Assembly (NCBI GenBank): GCA_029962745.1 | Contig: CM057155.1 | Location: forward strand, 33,496,361 to 33,560,360 | DNA length: 64,000 bases | Direction: 5' to 3' | Origin: Echinometra lucunter | Lineage: Eukaryota > Echinodermata > Echinoidea > Camarodonta > Echinometridae | Shown: positions 26,115 to 39,100 of the stretch, piece after piece | Layout: each line of letters opens with the position of its first letter | Position numbering within the stretch: the stretch's first letter is position 1 | Position numbers and translations under genes: made by a program | The notes under the pieces: generated by a model | The model's database searches: none | The model's input: only the letters and a program-made list of their open reading frames with translations | What the model was told of the DNA's origin: nothing

Positions 26115-27279
26115 GAATAAATGCATAGCATGTAACTTTAACTCATGTTCATATTGATGATAATCCAAAATTGTGGATTGAATATCAATAAAATTTGATT
26201 TGATTTGATTTGATTTGATTTGAAACTCTTGATACCAGGCCCACAACTGGGGGGGGGGGTGTTCGCTTGAACAAAACAAAAACAGGTCGGGCTATGGCAA
26301 AATTTCCGCTTGCGCTTCACGCTCACATGCTTTTATTTTGAGAGTTGTAAGAAAGACTTACAATAAAGTATAATTCATTTTATGGGGATTTTTCCGCTCG
26401 CATTTATTAGGGGGAGGTTAATTAGGTTAGCACCAGTTTTAGAAGAAGTTCAAGAATAAATGAGAGGCAAAATTGCTCTGCTATCAGGTTATTATAAACC
26501 AAAATTTCCACTCGCGCTTCGCGCTCGCAATTGTCACTGTCTTCCTCAAAAAGATCCACTATTTCTAAAGTCGAACCCCCGTAAAAATATTTACGGGCCT
26601 GCCAGGAAGGAAGAAAAAAGGAAAAAGAAGAGAAAGAGGACAGAGAAAAAAGGAAAAGGAGAGAAGAAAAAAAAGGAAAAATAAAAGTAAAAGTGAAGGA
26701 AGAAAACAGAAAAAAAAAGAGAGACAAGACAGGGGAACAGGAAAAGAGGAAAACAAGGAAGAAAATGTATGACAAAAACAGTGATGACAAGGTAAAGAGA
26801 AGAAAAGTCTCGGAGAGAGAAAGAGAGGTTCCGACGTTGTGCTTGCGGGTGCGGTGCAGACGTGGAGTCGGGGGGGGGGGGGAGTTACCATGTTTGGTCA
26901 GGAAGGGTAGTCCCGGGCCGGCTGTACTTTGTGGGTATTCTTGCTTGATCCTTCATCATCCTTGGCAAATTTTGATATTACGCAATGGGCGCTCTCTCTG
27001 TATACACCGACGATAGTGTACCGTCATGATGGGGTCGTCCAGTATCAGGTTACCCAGCCCTTCATCGAGTCCGGACTGGAATCTACATTTCATAGAAAAT
27101 TTTGTCGGTCGCTCGCTTCGCCCTGTTAGAAACAGAATTGTTTCAGACGGCAAGCGAGGTGCCCAAATAGAGTCATATTTGGCAAATATAGGTGATTGAA
27201 TGTTGTTTAGATATCTTTTAGGAGTGTATTTTTAATGACGATATAACACTTCTACCATGAAGAAGAGTGTATAAATTAT

Positions 27280-28805
27280 TTGTCTCGCTCGCTGCGCTCA
27301 CTTTTTTTTGGCACGACTTTTTGGCATATAGACAATCGAATACATAATTTAGATATCTTGTTTAAATGTATTTTGATGACAAAATAACACTCATTCTATG
27401 GAAAAGGATGTATATATTTTCTCGCTCGCTGCGCTCCCTCGTATAATATTCACATACGGGATCGTTTCCGAAAAGCAAAAGAATTCGGCACGCGAGGATA
27501 CCGAATTATGATTTAGATACTGGTCTAAGTGTATTTTGACGAAATAACATGAAAAAGAATGTATACTTTTCCTCGCTCGCTGCGCTCGCTCGTATAATAT
27601 TCAAGTACGGGATCGTTTTGGAATAACAGGAGAATTGGGCAAGCGAGGTGACCAAATATATAATTTTGATACCTTTCAGCCATTGTGTATTTTTATGAAG
27701 AATAATCACTTCAACCATGAAAAGGAGTATACATTATTTTTCCTCGCTCATTTCGCTCGCTCGTATAATATTTAGATACAGGATAGTTTTTGAAAGCGAA
27801 TGAATTCGGCAAGCGAGATGACCGAAGATATGATTTAGATATCTAATACTCGCCTAAGTGTATTTTGACGAACTAACATGAAAAAGGTGTATAATAATAT
27901 TTTCCTCGCTCGCTCGTATATACTATTTAAATACGGGATCGTTTTGGAATAACAGAAGAATTGGGCAAGCGAGGTGACCAAATAATTTAGATACCTCTCG
28001 GCCCATTGTGTATTTTAATGAAGAAATCACCTCGACCATGAAAAGGAATATTTTTCCTCGCTCGCTTGTAAAATGTATAGGATAGTTTTTGAAAGCGAAT
28101 GAATTCGGCAAGCGAGGTGACCAAATATATGATTTAGATATCTAATACAGGCCTAAGTTTATTTTGTCGAAAAAACATGAAAAATGGTGGTTTATTTTTC
28201 CTCACTTGCTGCGCTCGCTCGTATAACGGGATCGTTTGGAATAACAAAAGAATCGGGCAAGCGAGGTGACCAAAATAATATATAATTTGGATATCTTTCG
28301 GCCCATCGTGTATCTTGATGAAGAATAATCACCTCAACCAGTAAAAGGAGTTTATATATTTTTCCTCGCTCGCTTCGCTCGCTCGTATAATATTTAGATA
28401 CAGGATGGTTTTTGAAAGCGAATGAATTCGGCAAGCGAGGTGACAAAAATAATTTAGTTATCTAATAGGCCCATCGTATATTTTGATGAAGAATTATCAC
28501 TTTTACCATGATGAGGAGTATATATATTTTTCCTCGCTTGCAAGCGAGGTGCCTGAATAGGCTGTGATTTAGATATCTTATTGGTCCAAATGTATTTTGA
28601 TGACGAAATAACATGAAAAAGAGTGTATATTTTTTTCTCGCTCGTATAACATTTAGATGTTTGGGGAAAGCGAATGAATTCTGCAAGCGAAGTGACCATA
28701 CTATGATCTGAATATCGTATAGGCCCATCTGGTATTTTGATGAAGAATCATCACTTCTAAAACGAAAAGGAGATTCATTTCCTTGCTCGCTGCGCTCGCT
28801 CGTAC
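27280..28805. repeat. Tandem ~160-bp units with a palindromic core
   Basis: Each unit has a core such as ctcgctcgctgcgctcgctc followed by gtataatatt and, later, ggcaagcgaggtgacc. Two alternating unit types (gatcgttttggaataac and gatagtttttgaaagcg) give a ~320-bp higher-order period. Confidence 0.8.
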
Positions 28806-29320
28806 ACATGTAAAAGTCACCAAATCTGGGTGAAATTGAATGAAAATGTGTAGGAGAGACGAAGGAAAATGTGATAAAGGCACACAATGAAAGTGGCCCA
28901 TGGGCTTTATACGGTTTGAGTAGTAGACGTTGGTCGTCGGTAATCGATGGCAATGTTTGTCGGTAATCAGTGGCCTCTACACCCCCCCCCCCCCCGTCGA
29001 AAAAGGTCTAGCGACGCCCCTGGGAAGGGCAACCATAACATATTGACTAAACTTAATAATGCTCCCATTTTTAAACATTGTTGATGCCCCTAATTCACGG
29101 AACTATAACGGTAATTATCTTCCGATGTTCTTCCTCCCTTCCCCCGGCGGGCACGCTGATGATCGACGCCCCTGGTGTAGACGAATGTTCTTCCGAAAAC
29201 TTCGTTCGACCCCATCAAATGAAATTCTTTATTGGATACATGCCATTGTAAAAATTGTTTCATACAGATATTTTTTTCAAAAGCCCATTTTCTGTAATCA
29301 CTTCGCTTATGGCCTCTGAA

Positions 29321-29487
29321 TTCTTCTTTATGTGCCGTGCCAGAGTCTGACGTTGGCGGCCATGATCGAGTCTGTCCTTTCTTGAGCTCAAGATAGGACA
29401 AGTTTCAGTCGCATGGCCTCAAGATAGGATAAGTTTCAGATGCGTGGTCGCCAACGTCAGACTCTGGCAAGGCACATAAAGAAGAAG
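29321..29487. repeat. Foldback element, ~38-bp arms
   Basis: Left ttcttctttatgtgccgtgc and onward, right complement ending gaagaag. The spacer is a tandem duplication of ctcaagataggacaagtttc. Confidence 0.8.
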
Positions 29488-31999
29488 ATATTTGTCTTCA
29501 TAAGTTATAAAATCAATATCGTATGTACCTTAGAATGCACGATTTTCTTCATTTTGGGATCTCAAAAATTATCAGCTCGCGCTTCGCGCTCGCATTATCC
29601 ATCATTTCCTTTTTGCTCAGGAAAAAGACTTTTTTATTTCCTTAATTAAAAATAACTATTTCAAGATAGGCGCATCTACCCCATGCAGGAGGGGGGGGGG
29701 GGGGTGACCCACAAAATAATCTTATTTATTACGCCACTGAGCGCAGCCTTAAACCATACGTTTCTCCTCGGTTCGGGCGGTTTTGAAAACTTCCGCCCCC
29801 CCCCCCATTGGAGAAGACTGGATCCGCCCCTAGAAGTGTGAAGCTTCTCTGATTATTTGGTGTTAGGCATAATTATAGCTACTTTGGAGACTCTAAATAA
29901 AGTCAATTTCCAGATGTGAGAAGGGATAATTTAAAGAGGGGGATGGCATCGGAAAGAAAAGGAGCGCTATCAGACGTGAAAGGGGCATAATCAGATTTGA
30001 AGGGGCACTTATCGGAAGGAGACTTGCAATGCATAAAACGGAAAGGGCCATTGGAAAGGGCCACTGGAAAGGGCACAATAGAACAGAAAATAAAGGAACA
30101 TTTATCAGATTCGAGGGGGAACTTATTGTAAAGAAAAGGGCACTTATTAGAGAGTAAAAGGGGAATATCAGAAATCAAATGGATGTGTATCAAATTTTAA
30201 AAGGGGACATGCCGGAATGGAAAGGGACACATCAGGAAACAAAAGGAAGGCACTTATGGGACAAACTAGAAAGAAAAAGAGGCATTAGAAGTATTATTGG
30301 GGTATTTATCAGATTTCAAATGGGCACTTTTGTGGATAAGGAGAACTTATCATAGGCGAAAGGGGGCACTCAGCAGAAGGGCAATAATTTGTACTATTAG
30401 AACCGTAAAATGGGAGGTCAAAAGGGGCACATATCACATTTCAACAGGGACTTCATAATATAGAAGGGAAAAGAGCGCCATGAAAAAAAGGAAATGGTCA
30501 CTAGTGTAAAAGAGGACCGTTGTAGGATTTAAGAAGGGCGACTGAGCGAAAAAGGTGGAAGAGCACTTATCAAAAAATAAAATGGGCCCTTGTAAGAAGA
30601 ACAAGGGGCATGCACAAACAGGTTTGAAAAGGAGCATTTTTGATGGGTAGAAAGGGGCACTTTTGGGGTGCTTAGAAAAGTGGTCGGGAGCCAAGGCTCC
30701 GCCGCCCCTGCATGGCATTATATTTATCTAAGGAAATGAATCATCTATAATTCTGGTATTTTTTAAAGAATCTAGAATCTGCTCTGTATAACTACTAGTA
30801 TAGTGTAAAAAGTGCAAGTTTTGAAACAGGGGCTGTGAGACGGGCAGGATCCAGGGGACGGAGCCCCCTCAAGCCCTTGGGTTTATATGGTTTTGCGAGC
30901 CTATAAGCAACTTAAACATTAATATGTACCATTTATATTTTTTAACATCACCGATTTGACTATAAGTACCATTTATATTTTTAACATCACCGATTTGACT
31001 ATTAAGTACATCGCCAAATATGACTTCATTTTGGTACAGTCCAATTTTTGCTGTCCGAAAGCACCCTGTTTCTAAATAATACGAGCGAGCGAAGCGAGCG
31101 AGGAAACGCACGTTCCTTTTGATGTTGGAAGCTGTAATCCCTTCTGTAAATTACACTGTGAGCCTATGAAACATTTACATTATTTATTCGGTTACCTCAC
31201 TTGCCGAATTTGTTTGCTTTCCAAAACGATTATTAAACAATTTTATAAAACGATTTTTTATAGTTTTTTTCTTTTCTTTTTTTTTTCTTTTTGGTAATTT
31301 TTATCCAAAATTTTGTGTGTTGGGAGAAGGGCGGGGGCTGCAACCCCAAGCTCCTCGCTTCCGCGGCTTGTGTTATGCATTCAAGTTGGATAAAGTGATG
31401 TGAAATTTTGCGAATCTTTCCTCCTCGTCTTATCCTTCAACATTTTTCCTGAACATCGAAATTATAATAAACTGAAGTTATCCGAAAGCTCCATAGAGAG
31501 ATCCAAGCTGACGTACAGTTATAAATTGTTTAATAGTAAATTTCATTATTTTTTTTTTTACCCCATATTAAAAAAATTATCCTTAAATCTCCAATATAAA
31601 AATTTAAATAAATAAAAAATATTTTTTTGATGATTTTGATAATTTAAAAAGTATATTTTAGTATTTAAAATGAATGATCATTATAAATGTTTGATCTTTA
31701 AACTTGAATTGGGAGCTAAATACTATCGCCTTAGTTCAATTCTTTGTAAATTGTAAATAGTGCAGTGGGATATGCGATATACACAGTATTTGTGCGGCTC
31801 TCTATTACGCCATAAACCGCTACACGTACCGTATACGTACATCATGTAGCGTATGTCAATGCATTGGAAGGAATACGCATTGTCACTAACTTGGAAGGGG
31901 ACGGAGAAACAGCTCATGATTTCACGGTTTGGCAGGACGAGTTTACTCTGAAATTCAGAGATTGGACTGTTTTGTGTTCTGAAAGACAGGGACTACAAT

Positions 32000-32207
32000 A
32001 TGAATGAAAGGCCCGAACGAGGAGACGATTCAGGAAGCGAAATATGGACTTCCTCCTCCAGTTGGGAGGCACAATGTCTGGAGGAATTGGATCGGGAGTT
32101 AGAACCAAATTTGGATGAACGTCTCCCGCAAGAGAAACAGTTCGCGTCAGAAAAACTTTGGTATTCCTTTCAGAATTGTGCTAGTGCTGTTACAACATTA
32201 TACAAAG
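32000..32207 (+). CDS. HAPSTR1: HAPSTR1 exon 1
   Basis: The exon begins MNERPERGDD and ends in the first LWxxFQNxAxxVxxLYK motif. The donor tacaaag|gtgtgt follows the Lys codon directly (phase 1). The acidic, Ser-rich N terminus is unlike the human one in detail, but WEAQC aligns with human WERQC. Confidence 0.95.
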
Positions 32208-35200
32208 GTGTGTGAGATCATCGGTCTAGTCTTAATTATGAAGGATTCTGAAAGAAAAAGTGATTTTTACTGTAATCTGTAATGATGAATTCCTGTCAGT
32301 CAATGTTTCATTTAAATTCAAATTCAGTTTCATCATGTTCATGTTCAGTCTTGTCAGTGGAACTTTTAAAACATTTGATTTTAGTCTCGAATTGTGATTT
32401 TTGTATTAACCGTAAATTACTCTGTAGATATTTTGATTCTTATCAAGAACAGCACTGCCACTTGTCTTCATGTTATTTTGAAACAGCGTTAGTTTGAGTA
32501 GGGCCTAGTGTTAACATGGTTAAGCGCAATTTTTGGCACTAATCACTAACTGACTAATGCACTTTCGTATCCAAGCCTGACGGAATAAAGCACACAGTCG
32601 CACACACCACCGTGCTGTGCCTGCATGCACAAGCAGCGCTTTATTCCGTCAGTTTTTTTAGTATGGTCAGGGGACTCCTAAAGCTATACGTGGGTCCTAA
32701 ACTTTAAAGCTATGCACCCTGCAAATATGCACAAAACGACACGTTCAGTGCACCATATTTCTGATGTGACCGAGCAACAAGATTACCATCAAGGTTTGCC
32801 AAAAAGAATCATTAATTTTCCTTTCTTCCTTGTAATATTACGATTTCTTAGAAATCGAGGTGAAATTCACACCAGTAAGTTTCAAAATCAAGATTTGCAT
32901 GCACTTGTTACATGTACGTACAGTGTAACTTCAGAACCCCTTCATTTTGCCTGACAAAATTTGACAGTAGCATTGATATCAACGTGAAAATATGCATTAT
33001 TGACATTCGTCCTTCATTACTTTTATAACAAATAAACTTTATATGTAGACTAGAACCAAGATAGATAAAAGAAATTTAGTAATCATGCAGAATCTGGCAT
33101 GCATGTAACTTACTTCACGATGAGCCAGCAACTTGAAATTTGCACAGTACGTTGGTAATCACAATTAATTACGATCCACAGAGTTTTGCGTCGATGTGGG
33201 ATTCCGAAAATGAAATTTCTGGGTAAAAATGAGCAGTTTATGGAGGCAAATAAGTGTACTCAGCAAAGCAGCACAGCAGCCCTGTGCAGCCCTATATCAT
33301 TCATGCAGCGCATTGCAGCAGCAGCCCTCAGCTAGACGTGCCTTCAAGTCACAAACAGCTATGGCAAGCCTAATGCCCAATAATTCCAATATAGTTTATA
33401 GTCTGTAAAATAAGTTTTTCGACCAAAAAACACAGTTTTTTGAGGGAAAGTCTCTGGGCTTTGGGAGAGAAAGAAAAGAAAGAGAAGAAAGTCACACTGA
33501 GGTCACTTTGTTAAGCTACATGTAAGATACGCTTTGAATAAGTGTGTTTTACAGGCAGATTTAAACTTATCTATTGTGTAGATGTTTCTCAGAAAATTTG
33601 GGAGGCTATTCCATAAAACGGGCTCTGTAACATAAAAAATACAATCAATCTTACGATTGATATCAATTGTAAGTCTATGGCAACCATGTTCTAAAGAGTT
33701 ACAGTTGATTGTAAGATTGATTGTATCTCTTTATATTACACCCCCCAGGGCAGCATGAGCAAATGAATGTTGTTGTTCACCACATGTGATTTCTTTCAAA
33801 GTGAACTGTACAAACAAAAATTTGAAGTGGAGGCAAGTACACCTTCCGGGTCCGGACTGCCTGACCAACCAACCAGCGGACAGCCCATCCCTGGATAACC
33901 CTACCCTCTAGTACCTCGGACTGAAACTTCTGTCTCTAGTTCATTAGCCTCTTATTTGGGTAGGGTCGGCATACCTTGTTGGTGCAGAATTGGTTTGACA
34001 GCAGAGTGATGTGCCTTCTTCTGTCTCTGAAGTTGGCTGAACTATCACTTACTCACTGTTGAAGTATTTATTAATGAATAAATTGTGTTTCAATTAAGCT
34101 GATTTGCACATCTAGCACATATGACTGCAAAGTGCAAACCATCAAATAATGGTCTAAAATTACTCCTTATATGTGTGTACTGCAACGTCTCTAGAAACTT
34201 ACTCATAAAGACTTGTAAAACATTTTAAAAATAAACTCAATACAAAAGCAAGTGGAGGGAGGGAGGGATTTTCATCATGGCACAAAAGTCAGGGACCCCT
34301 CATTTTAAATAGGGGAAGAGGCTGACTGTAATAAACAAAGATGATCGGGGTGTATAGAAAGGTTATGTATCTCCAGCTAATCATAATCTACATGTACCAC
34401 TTCAATGTAGATCTTTTTAAAGGAGAATGCAACCCAGACATCAGTGTGCTTCCAATGAATGAAGAAGAACGAGAAGAGTAAATAGTGAAAGTTGCAGGAA
34501 AATCGGACCATCTGTTCGAGAGTTATGAACTTTGAAAGTTTAAGTAGATCCTTATTATGGGGATCCTTGAATTGGCAACTTTACTAGCATCTGTGATGTC
34601 ATCGTGGGCAACTCTTCATTTATTTTGTACACAGAATTTACTATTTTATTTATTTTCAAGAAAAATAAAAATTCTTTTGATTTATTGTTTGAGTATGACA
34701 TGGCTATATCAATTCTGGAAGCATTTCGGGAAGAATTATGTGGATTCCTGACTTGAAATTTCATATAAATCAACTTTTTTGAAAAATCATGTACAGAACG
34801 AATTGAGAGTTGTCCACGATGACATCACAGATGCTGGCAAAGTTGCCAACTCATCAAGGATCCCATAATAGGGATTTACTGAAACTTTCAAAATTCATAA
34901 CTCTTGAACAGATTGTCCGATTTTGCTCAAATTTTCACTGTTTACTCTTCTTGGTCATGTTTATTCACTAAGAGCAAACTAATGCCTGGGTTGTATTCTC
35001 CTTTAAAATGAATTAATTTGCATGTAGGACATAAAATCGTGAGTTTTCCGCCGAGGCACCCCGCCCTGGACAATGTGACAGGGTTGCAGTGTCTAGGATA
35101 GTGGCCAATGGGGCGTGTTATCCTGGGTTTGGCTGTCTTGGATTCACATTATCAGATGCCTTAACCCATTCGTGACAAAGGTCTACATTTTGTGGTTTGG

Positions 35201-36062
35201 CCTAATATCTTTTGATGGAAAGCCCTAAAAATCATACCAAAGCAGAAAGAGCTAAAAATTCTACGCAAACTGTGCCCATTTTGGTTGCGTCAATATTCGT
35301 TGTTTGTTGCTGAAAATTTTTAAAAGGAAAATAAGCATTAAAATCCTTAAATTGGCAATGTGATAGAAAGTTTAAAATCATCGTTTTCCCTTGCAAATTG
35401 GCAACTTTTTGGCTTTTCATCATAATGTCTATCAATTTATATTCATTTCAGATACATGACGTTTTATAAGAAAAATGTAGCAATAAAATAAAAATGTTGG
35501 TGTTGCCTATTTGAAGAATAAAAGCTGATCAAATTAGGCTTTAGATAATTCCTGTCACGAATGGGTTAACAGTGTAGGTCTCATCCCGATCAGTGTTTGA
35601 AAACTGTCTGGTTTGAGTGGTTGGAGGAATGTTACAAACATCTTTTGACTTTGTAGGCTGAGGAGAGGTATTCTGTGAAGACAGACTTGTGGTATTCTCA
35701 GCAGAATATATATCTCCAAATGAAATAGACTCATGATGGATTGACCAATGTTAAAGCATATTTTGAAGACTCAGTGTAGTAATTCACCTGTGATATCTCA
35801 TGTTCTGCTAAATTTTGTTTTAATCAAATCCAGTGATTGAAAAATAATGTTCCTTGCTACAACTGTGAAATTACAACTCATGAATTAGAATTTTGGAAAT
35901 GTTGAGGTCTCTTAATGTTATGTCAGACAGGCACACAGCCTGACACAGAAGTACACAGCACTGGAGAAAAAGTGAAGAAGTTTACAGGATGAATTATGAA
36001 AATGGCAAATGTTGAATTGAAAGACAACGTACAATCAGGGGTGTAGCTAGACCTTTTTCAGT

Positions 36063-36111
<49 letters not shown>

Positions 36112-36118
36112 GGGGGGT

Positions 36119-36157
<39 letters not shown>

Positions 36158-39100
36158 AGACCCTGATTACCGACAAACATAGTCACCGATTACCGACGAC
36201 CAACATCTATTACTTAAACCGTCTAAAGCCTGTGGGGCACTTTCAATTGTGTGCCTCTATCATATTTTCCTTCGTCTCTCCTAGACATTTTCATTCAATT
36301 TCAACCAGATTTGGTGATTTTTATATGAGCGAGCGAGGAGAGCAAGGAAATGATGCTCCTTTTCCTTTTAGAAGTGATGATTTTTCATCAAAATACGAGA
36401 TGGGCCTATACGATATTTAAATCATAAATTTGATCACTTAGCCTGCAGAATTCATTCGCTTTCTCCAAACATTCTGTGTCTAAATATTATACAAGCGAGC
36501 ACAGCGAGCGAGAAAAAAATATACACTCTTTGTCATGCTATTCACGAGATGACTTGGATAAATCTGACGTATTTGCTCATTGGCATACAGACTTGCGGAC
36601 TGACTATATTTTGTCATCACAATACATTTTGAACGATAAAATATCTAAATAATAGCCTATTCCGTCACCTCGCTTGCAAGCGAGGAAAAATGAATATACT
36701 TTTTATAATGGTAAAAGCGATAATTCGTCATCAAAATATGCGATGGGCTTATTACTAATAGGCCCATCGCATTGAATAATTTGATTATTTTTGTCCTCTC
36801 GCTTGCCGAATTCATTCGCTTTCAAAACCATCCTGTCTCTAAATATGATACGAGTGAGCGAAGCGTGCGAGGAAAAATATATATACTCCTTTTCATGGTT
36901 GATAATTCTTCATCAAAATATGCAATGGGCCTATTACTAGTAGGCCCATCGCATCTAATAATTCGATTATTTTTGTCCTCTTGCTTGCCGAATTCATTCG
37001 CTTTCAAAACCATCCTGTCTCTAAATATGATACGAGTGAACGAAGCGTGCGAGGAAAAATGTATATGCTCCTTTTCATGGTTGAGGTGATTATTATTATA
37101 TAAGTACTCGATAGGCCGAAAGGTATCTTAATTATACATTTAGTCACCTTGCTTGCTAAATTCATTCACTTTAAAAAACTATCCTTTATCTAAATGTTAT
37201 ATGAGCGAGCGAAGCGAGTGGGGAAAAATATACTCCTTTTCATGGTTGAGGTGATTATTCTTCATCAAAATACATGATGGGCCGAAAGGTATCTTAATTA
37301 TATATCTGGTCACCTCGCTTGCCCGACCTCGTATTTGAATATTATATGAGTGAGCGCAGCGAGCGAGGAAAAATATGCACCTTTTTCATGTTATTCCATC
37401 GAAATACACTTTGGCCAGTTTTAGATATCTAAATCATATATTTGGTCACCTTGCTTGCCGAATTTCATTTGCTTGCAAAAACTATCCTGTATCTCAATAT
37501 TATACGAGTGAGCGAAGCGAGCAAGGACAAAATATATATACTCCTTTTCATGGTTGAGGTGATTATTCATTCTTCATCAAAATACACAATGGGTCGAAAG
37601 GTATCTAAATTGTATTCCAAAACGATCCCGTTTTTTTTAATATTATATGAGCGAGCCCAGCGAGCGAGGAAAACTATACACTCTTTTTCATGCTATTTCG
37701 TCAAAATACACTTAGGCCAGTAAGATATTTAAATCATATATTCGGTAACCTCGCTTGCCAAATTCTTTTGCTTTTCTTAAACCATCCCGTATGTGAATAA
37801 TATACGAGGACACGGTGGAGGGCTGGGTAACTCGAGTACTGGATGACCCCATCATCATGGTACACTATCGTCGGTATACAGAGAGCGCACCAATTGCGTA
37901 ATATCAAAATTTGCCAAGGATGATGAAGGATCAAGCAGGAATATCCGACAAAGTACAGCTGGGACATCCCTTCCTGACCCAACATGGTCCATCATTCCCC
38001 ACCGACTCAACTCTGCACCATACCTGCGCAAGCACAACCTCGGAACCTCTCTTTCTCTCTCCGAGACTTTTTCTTCTCTTTACCTTGTCACCATCGTTTT
38101 TCTTATCCATTTTCTTCCTTTTTTTTCTCTTTTCCTTTTCCCCTTTCTTTTTTCTCTTTTCTTTTTTTTTTCTTTGTTCTTTTTCTTTTCTTTTTCCCTT
38201 TTTCTTCTCTCCTTTTCCCTTTCTCTTTTTCTTCTTCTCCTTCTCATTTTTCCCAATAGCTGCACAGATTTACTGATGATATCCTGAGCAGTAGGGGTGT
38301 CACCCCCCCCCCCCCCCCCCCCCCCCCCCCCGCTAGCTACGGCCCTGTGTACAATGTAATTGCATGAAATGAAAAGCTCAAAATCTCAAAATGGTAAAAT
38401 CTCAATTCTAACTGACAGTTTGACTGCAGTGTCTCAAAAAGAAAAGACTTCTTGACCGCTATCAGTCAGGTCGATGCTCTTTTTTTTTTTTGCTTGCAAA
38501 ATTGCTGATCTTATGAAGATCTTGACGATTCCCAATCTAATTTTACAGAAATTGTAGTGAAAATATAACTCTTACTATTGGTACATGTAGAGGCAGAATT
38601 TCAAACTTTGAACCTTGTTATATTACATATACCTTCCACTGGCCGCAGATAAAAAGGCCATTCCTTCTGTAATTTACTAGTTTTCAATTTTCTGTCAAGC
38701 ACTATTGCTTTGCTTGCAGTGTGTTCTTGATTTGTTGATGATCATTTTCTAATTCTCTTAATTTATTTTCTCTGTTCTCATTTTGTAGAACGTCTCAACC
38801 AAAGCAATATCCATATACCTCTTTGGCTAGTTTTCCAAAATGCTGCTGGATCAGTGACAAAGTTATATAAAGGTGAGTTTACATTCACTCCTGACCCTCG
38901 GGTGAAAAATTGTATGTTGGAATGATTATACATTGCAAGCAATTTCATCAGATAGAAGATAGTATTCCCATCCAAATTTCTCTCAGTACATTTGGAAGTG
39001 CACCTGTGATGATATTTTAGTATATGAATGTAGAATTCATATACTAAAATCAAAACAAAACAATAAAAATTGCATTTTGATTTTTTTCCTAGAGATTTCC

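Larger units (their letters stand above)
25927..29830. mobile_element. 3.9-kb composite hAT-like element with internal arrays
   Basis: Ends ggcggatccag and ctggatccgcc, with perfect 8-bp duplication TAGAAGTG (25919-25926 and 29831-29838). The body contains the same array as 36036-38347 in the opposite orientation, and at least one further inserted end (cgacgcccctg at 29012-29022). Confidence 0.75.
22700..31990. other. Intergenic spacer between divergent USP7 and HAPSTR1
   Basis: No gene was recognised. After a C run at 23101-23111 and purine-rich stretches, the region from 24.5 to ~30.7 kb is almost wholly repeats: a G-tract-ended hAT-like element, a 3.9-kb element with target duplication and internal arrays, a 29321-29487 foldback, and a stretch of degenerate aggggcac units (29930-30720). 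The span 31100-31990 is AT-rich with no recognised element and presumably includes the HAPSTR1 promoter. Confidence 0.6.
32208..38788 (+). other. HAPSTR1 intron 1 (6.6 kb)
   Basis: This intron is repeat-rich. It holds a 76-bp foldback (32577-32652), a repeat shared inverted with USP7 intron 1 (32664-33010), an inverted repeat near 33639-33727, long-TIR element 34421-35002, a TTAA-type MITE 35165-35565, and the 2.3-kb hAT-like element 36036-38347 with a ~94-nt G tract. Confidence 0.85.

Noticed and set aside
26422..26891. Transposase or other element-encoded protein in the 24-31 kb nest
   Set aside because: Searched by eye in all frames. Only low-complexity Phe/Ser/Leu or Lys/Arg frames occur, and no catalytic motif of a transposase or reverse transcriptase was seen.
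27280..28805. CRISPR-like array of direct repeats
   Set aside because: Units are ~160 bp, spacers are not unique, and the genome is an intron-bearing animal genome.
28462..28953. 163-codon minus-strand frame
   Set aside because: It lies inside the ~160-bp tandem array. The same peptide phrases recur with frameshifts in neighbouring units.
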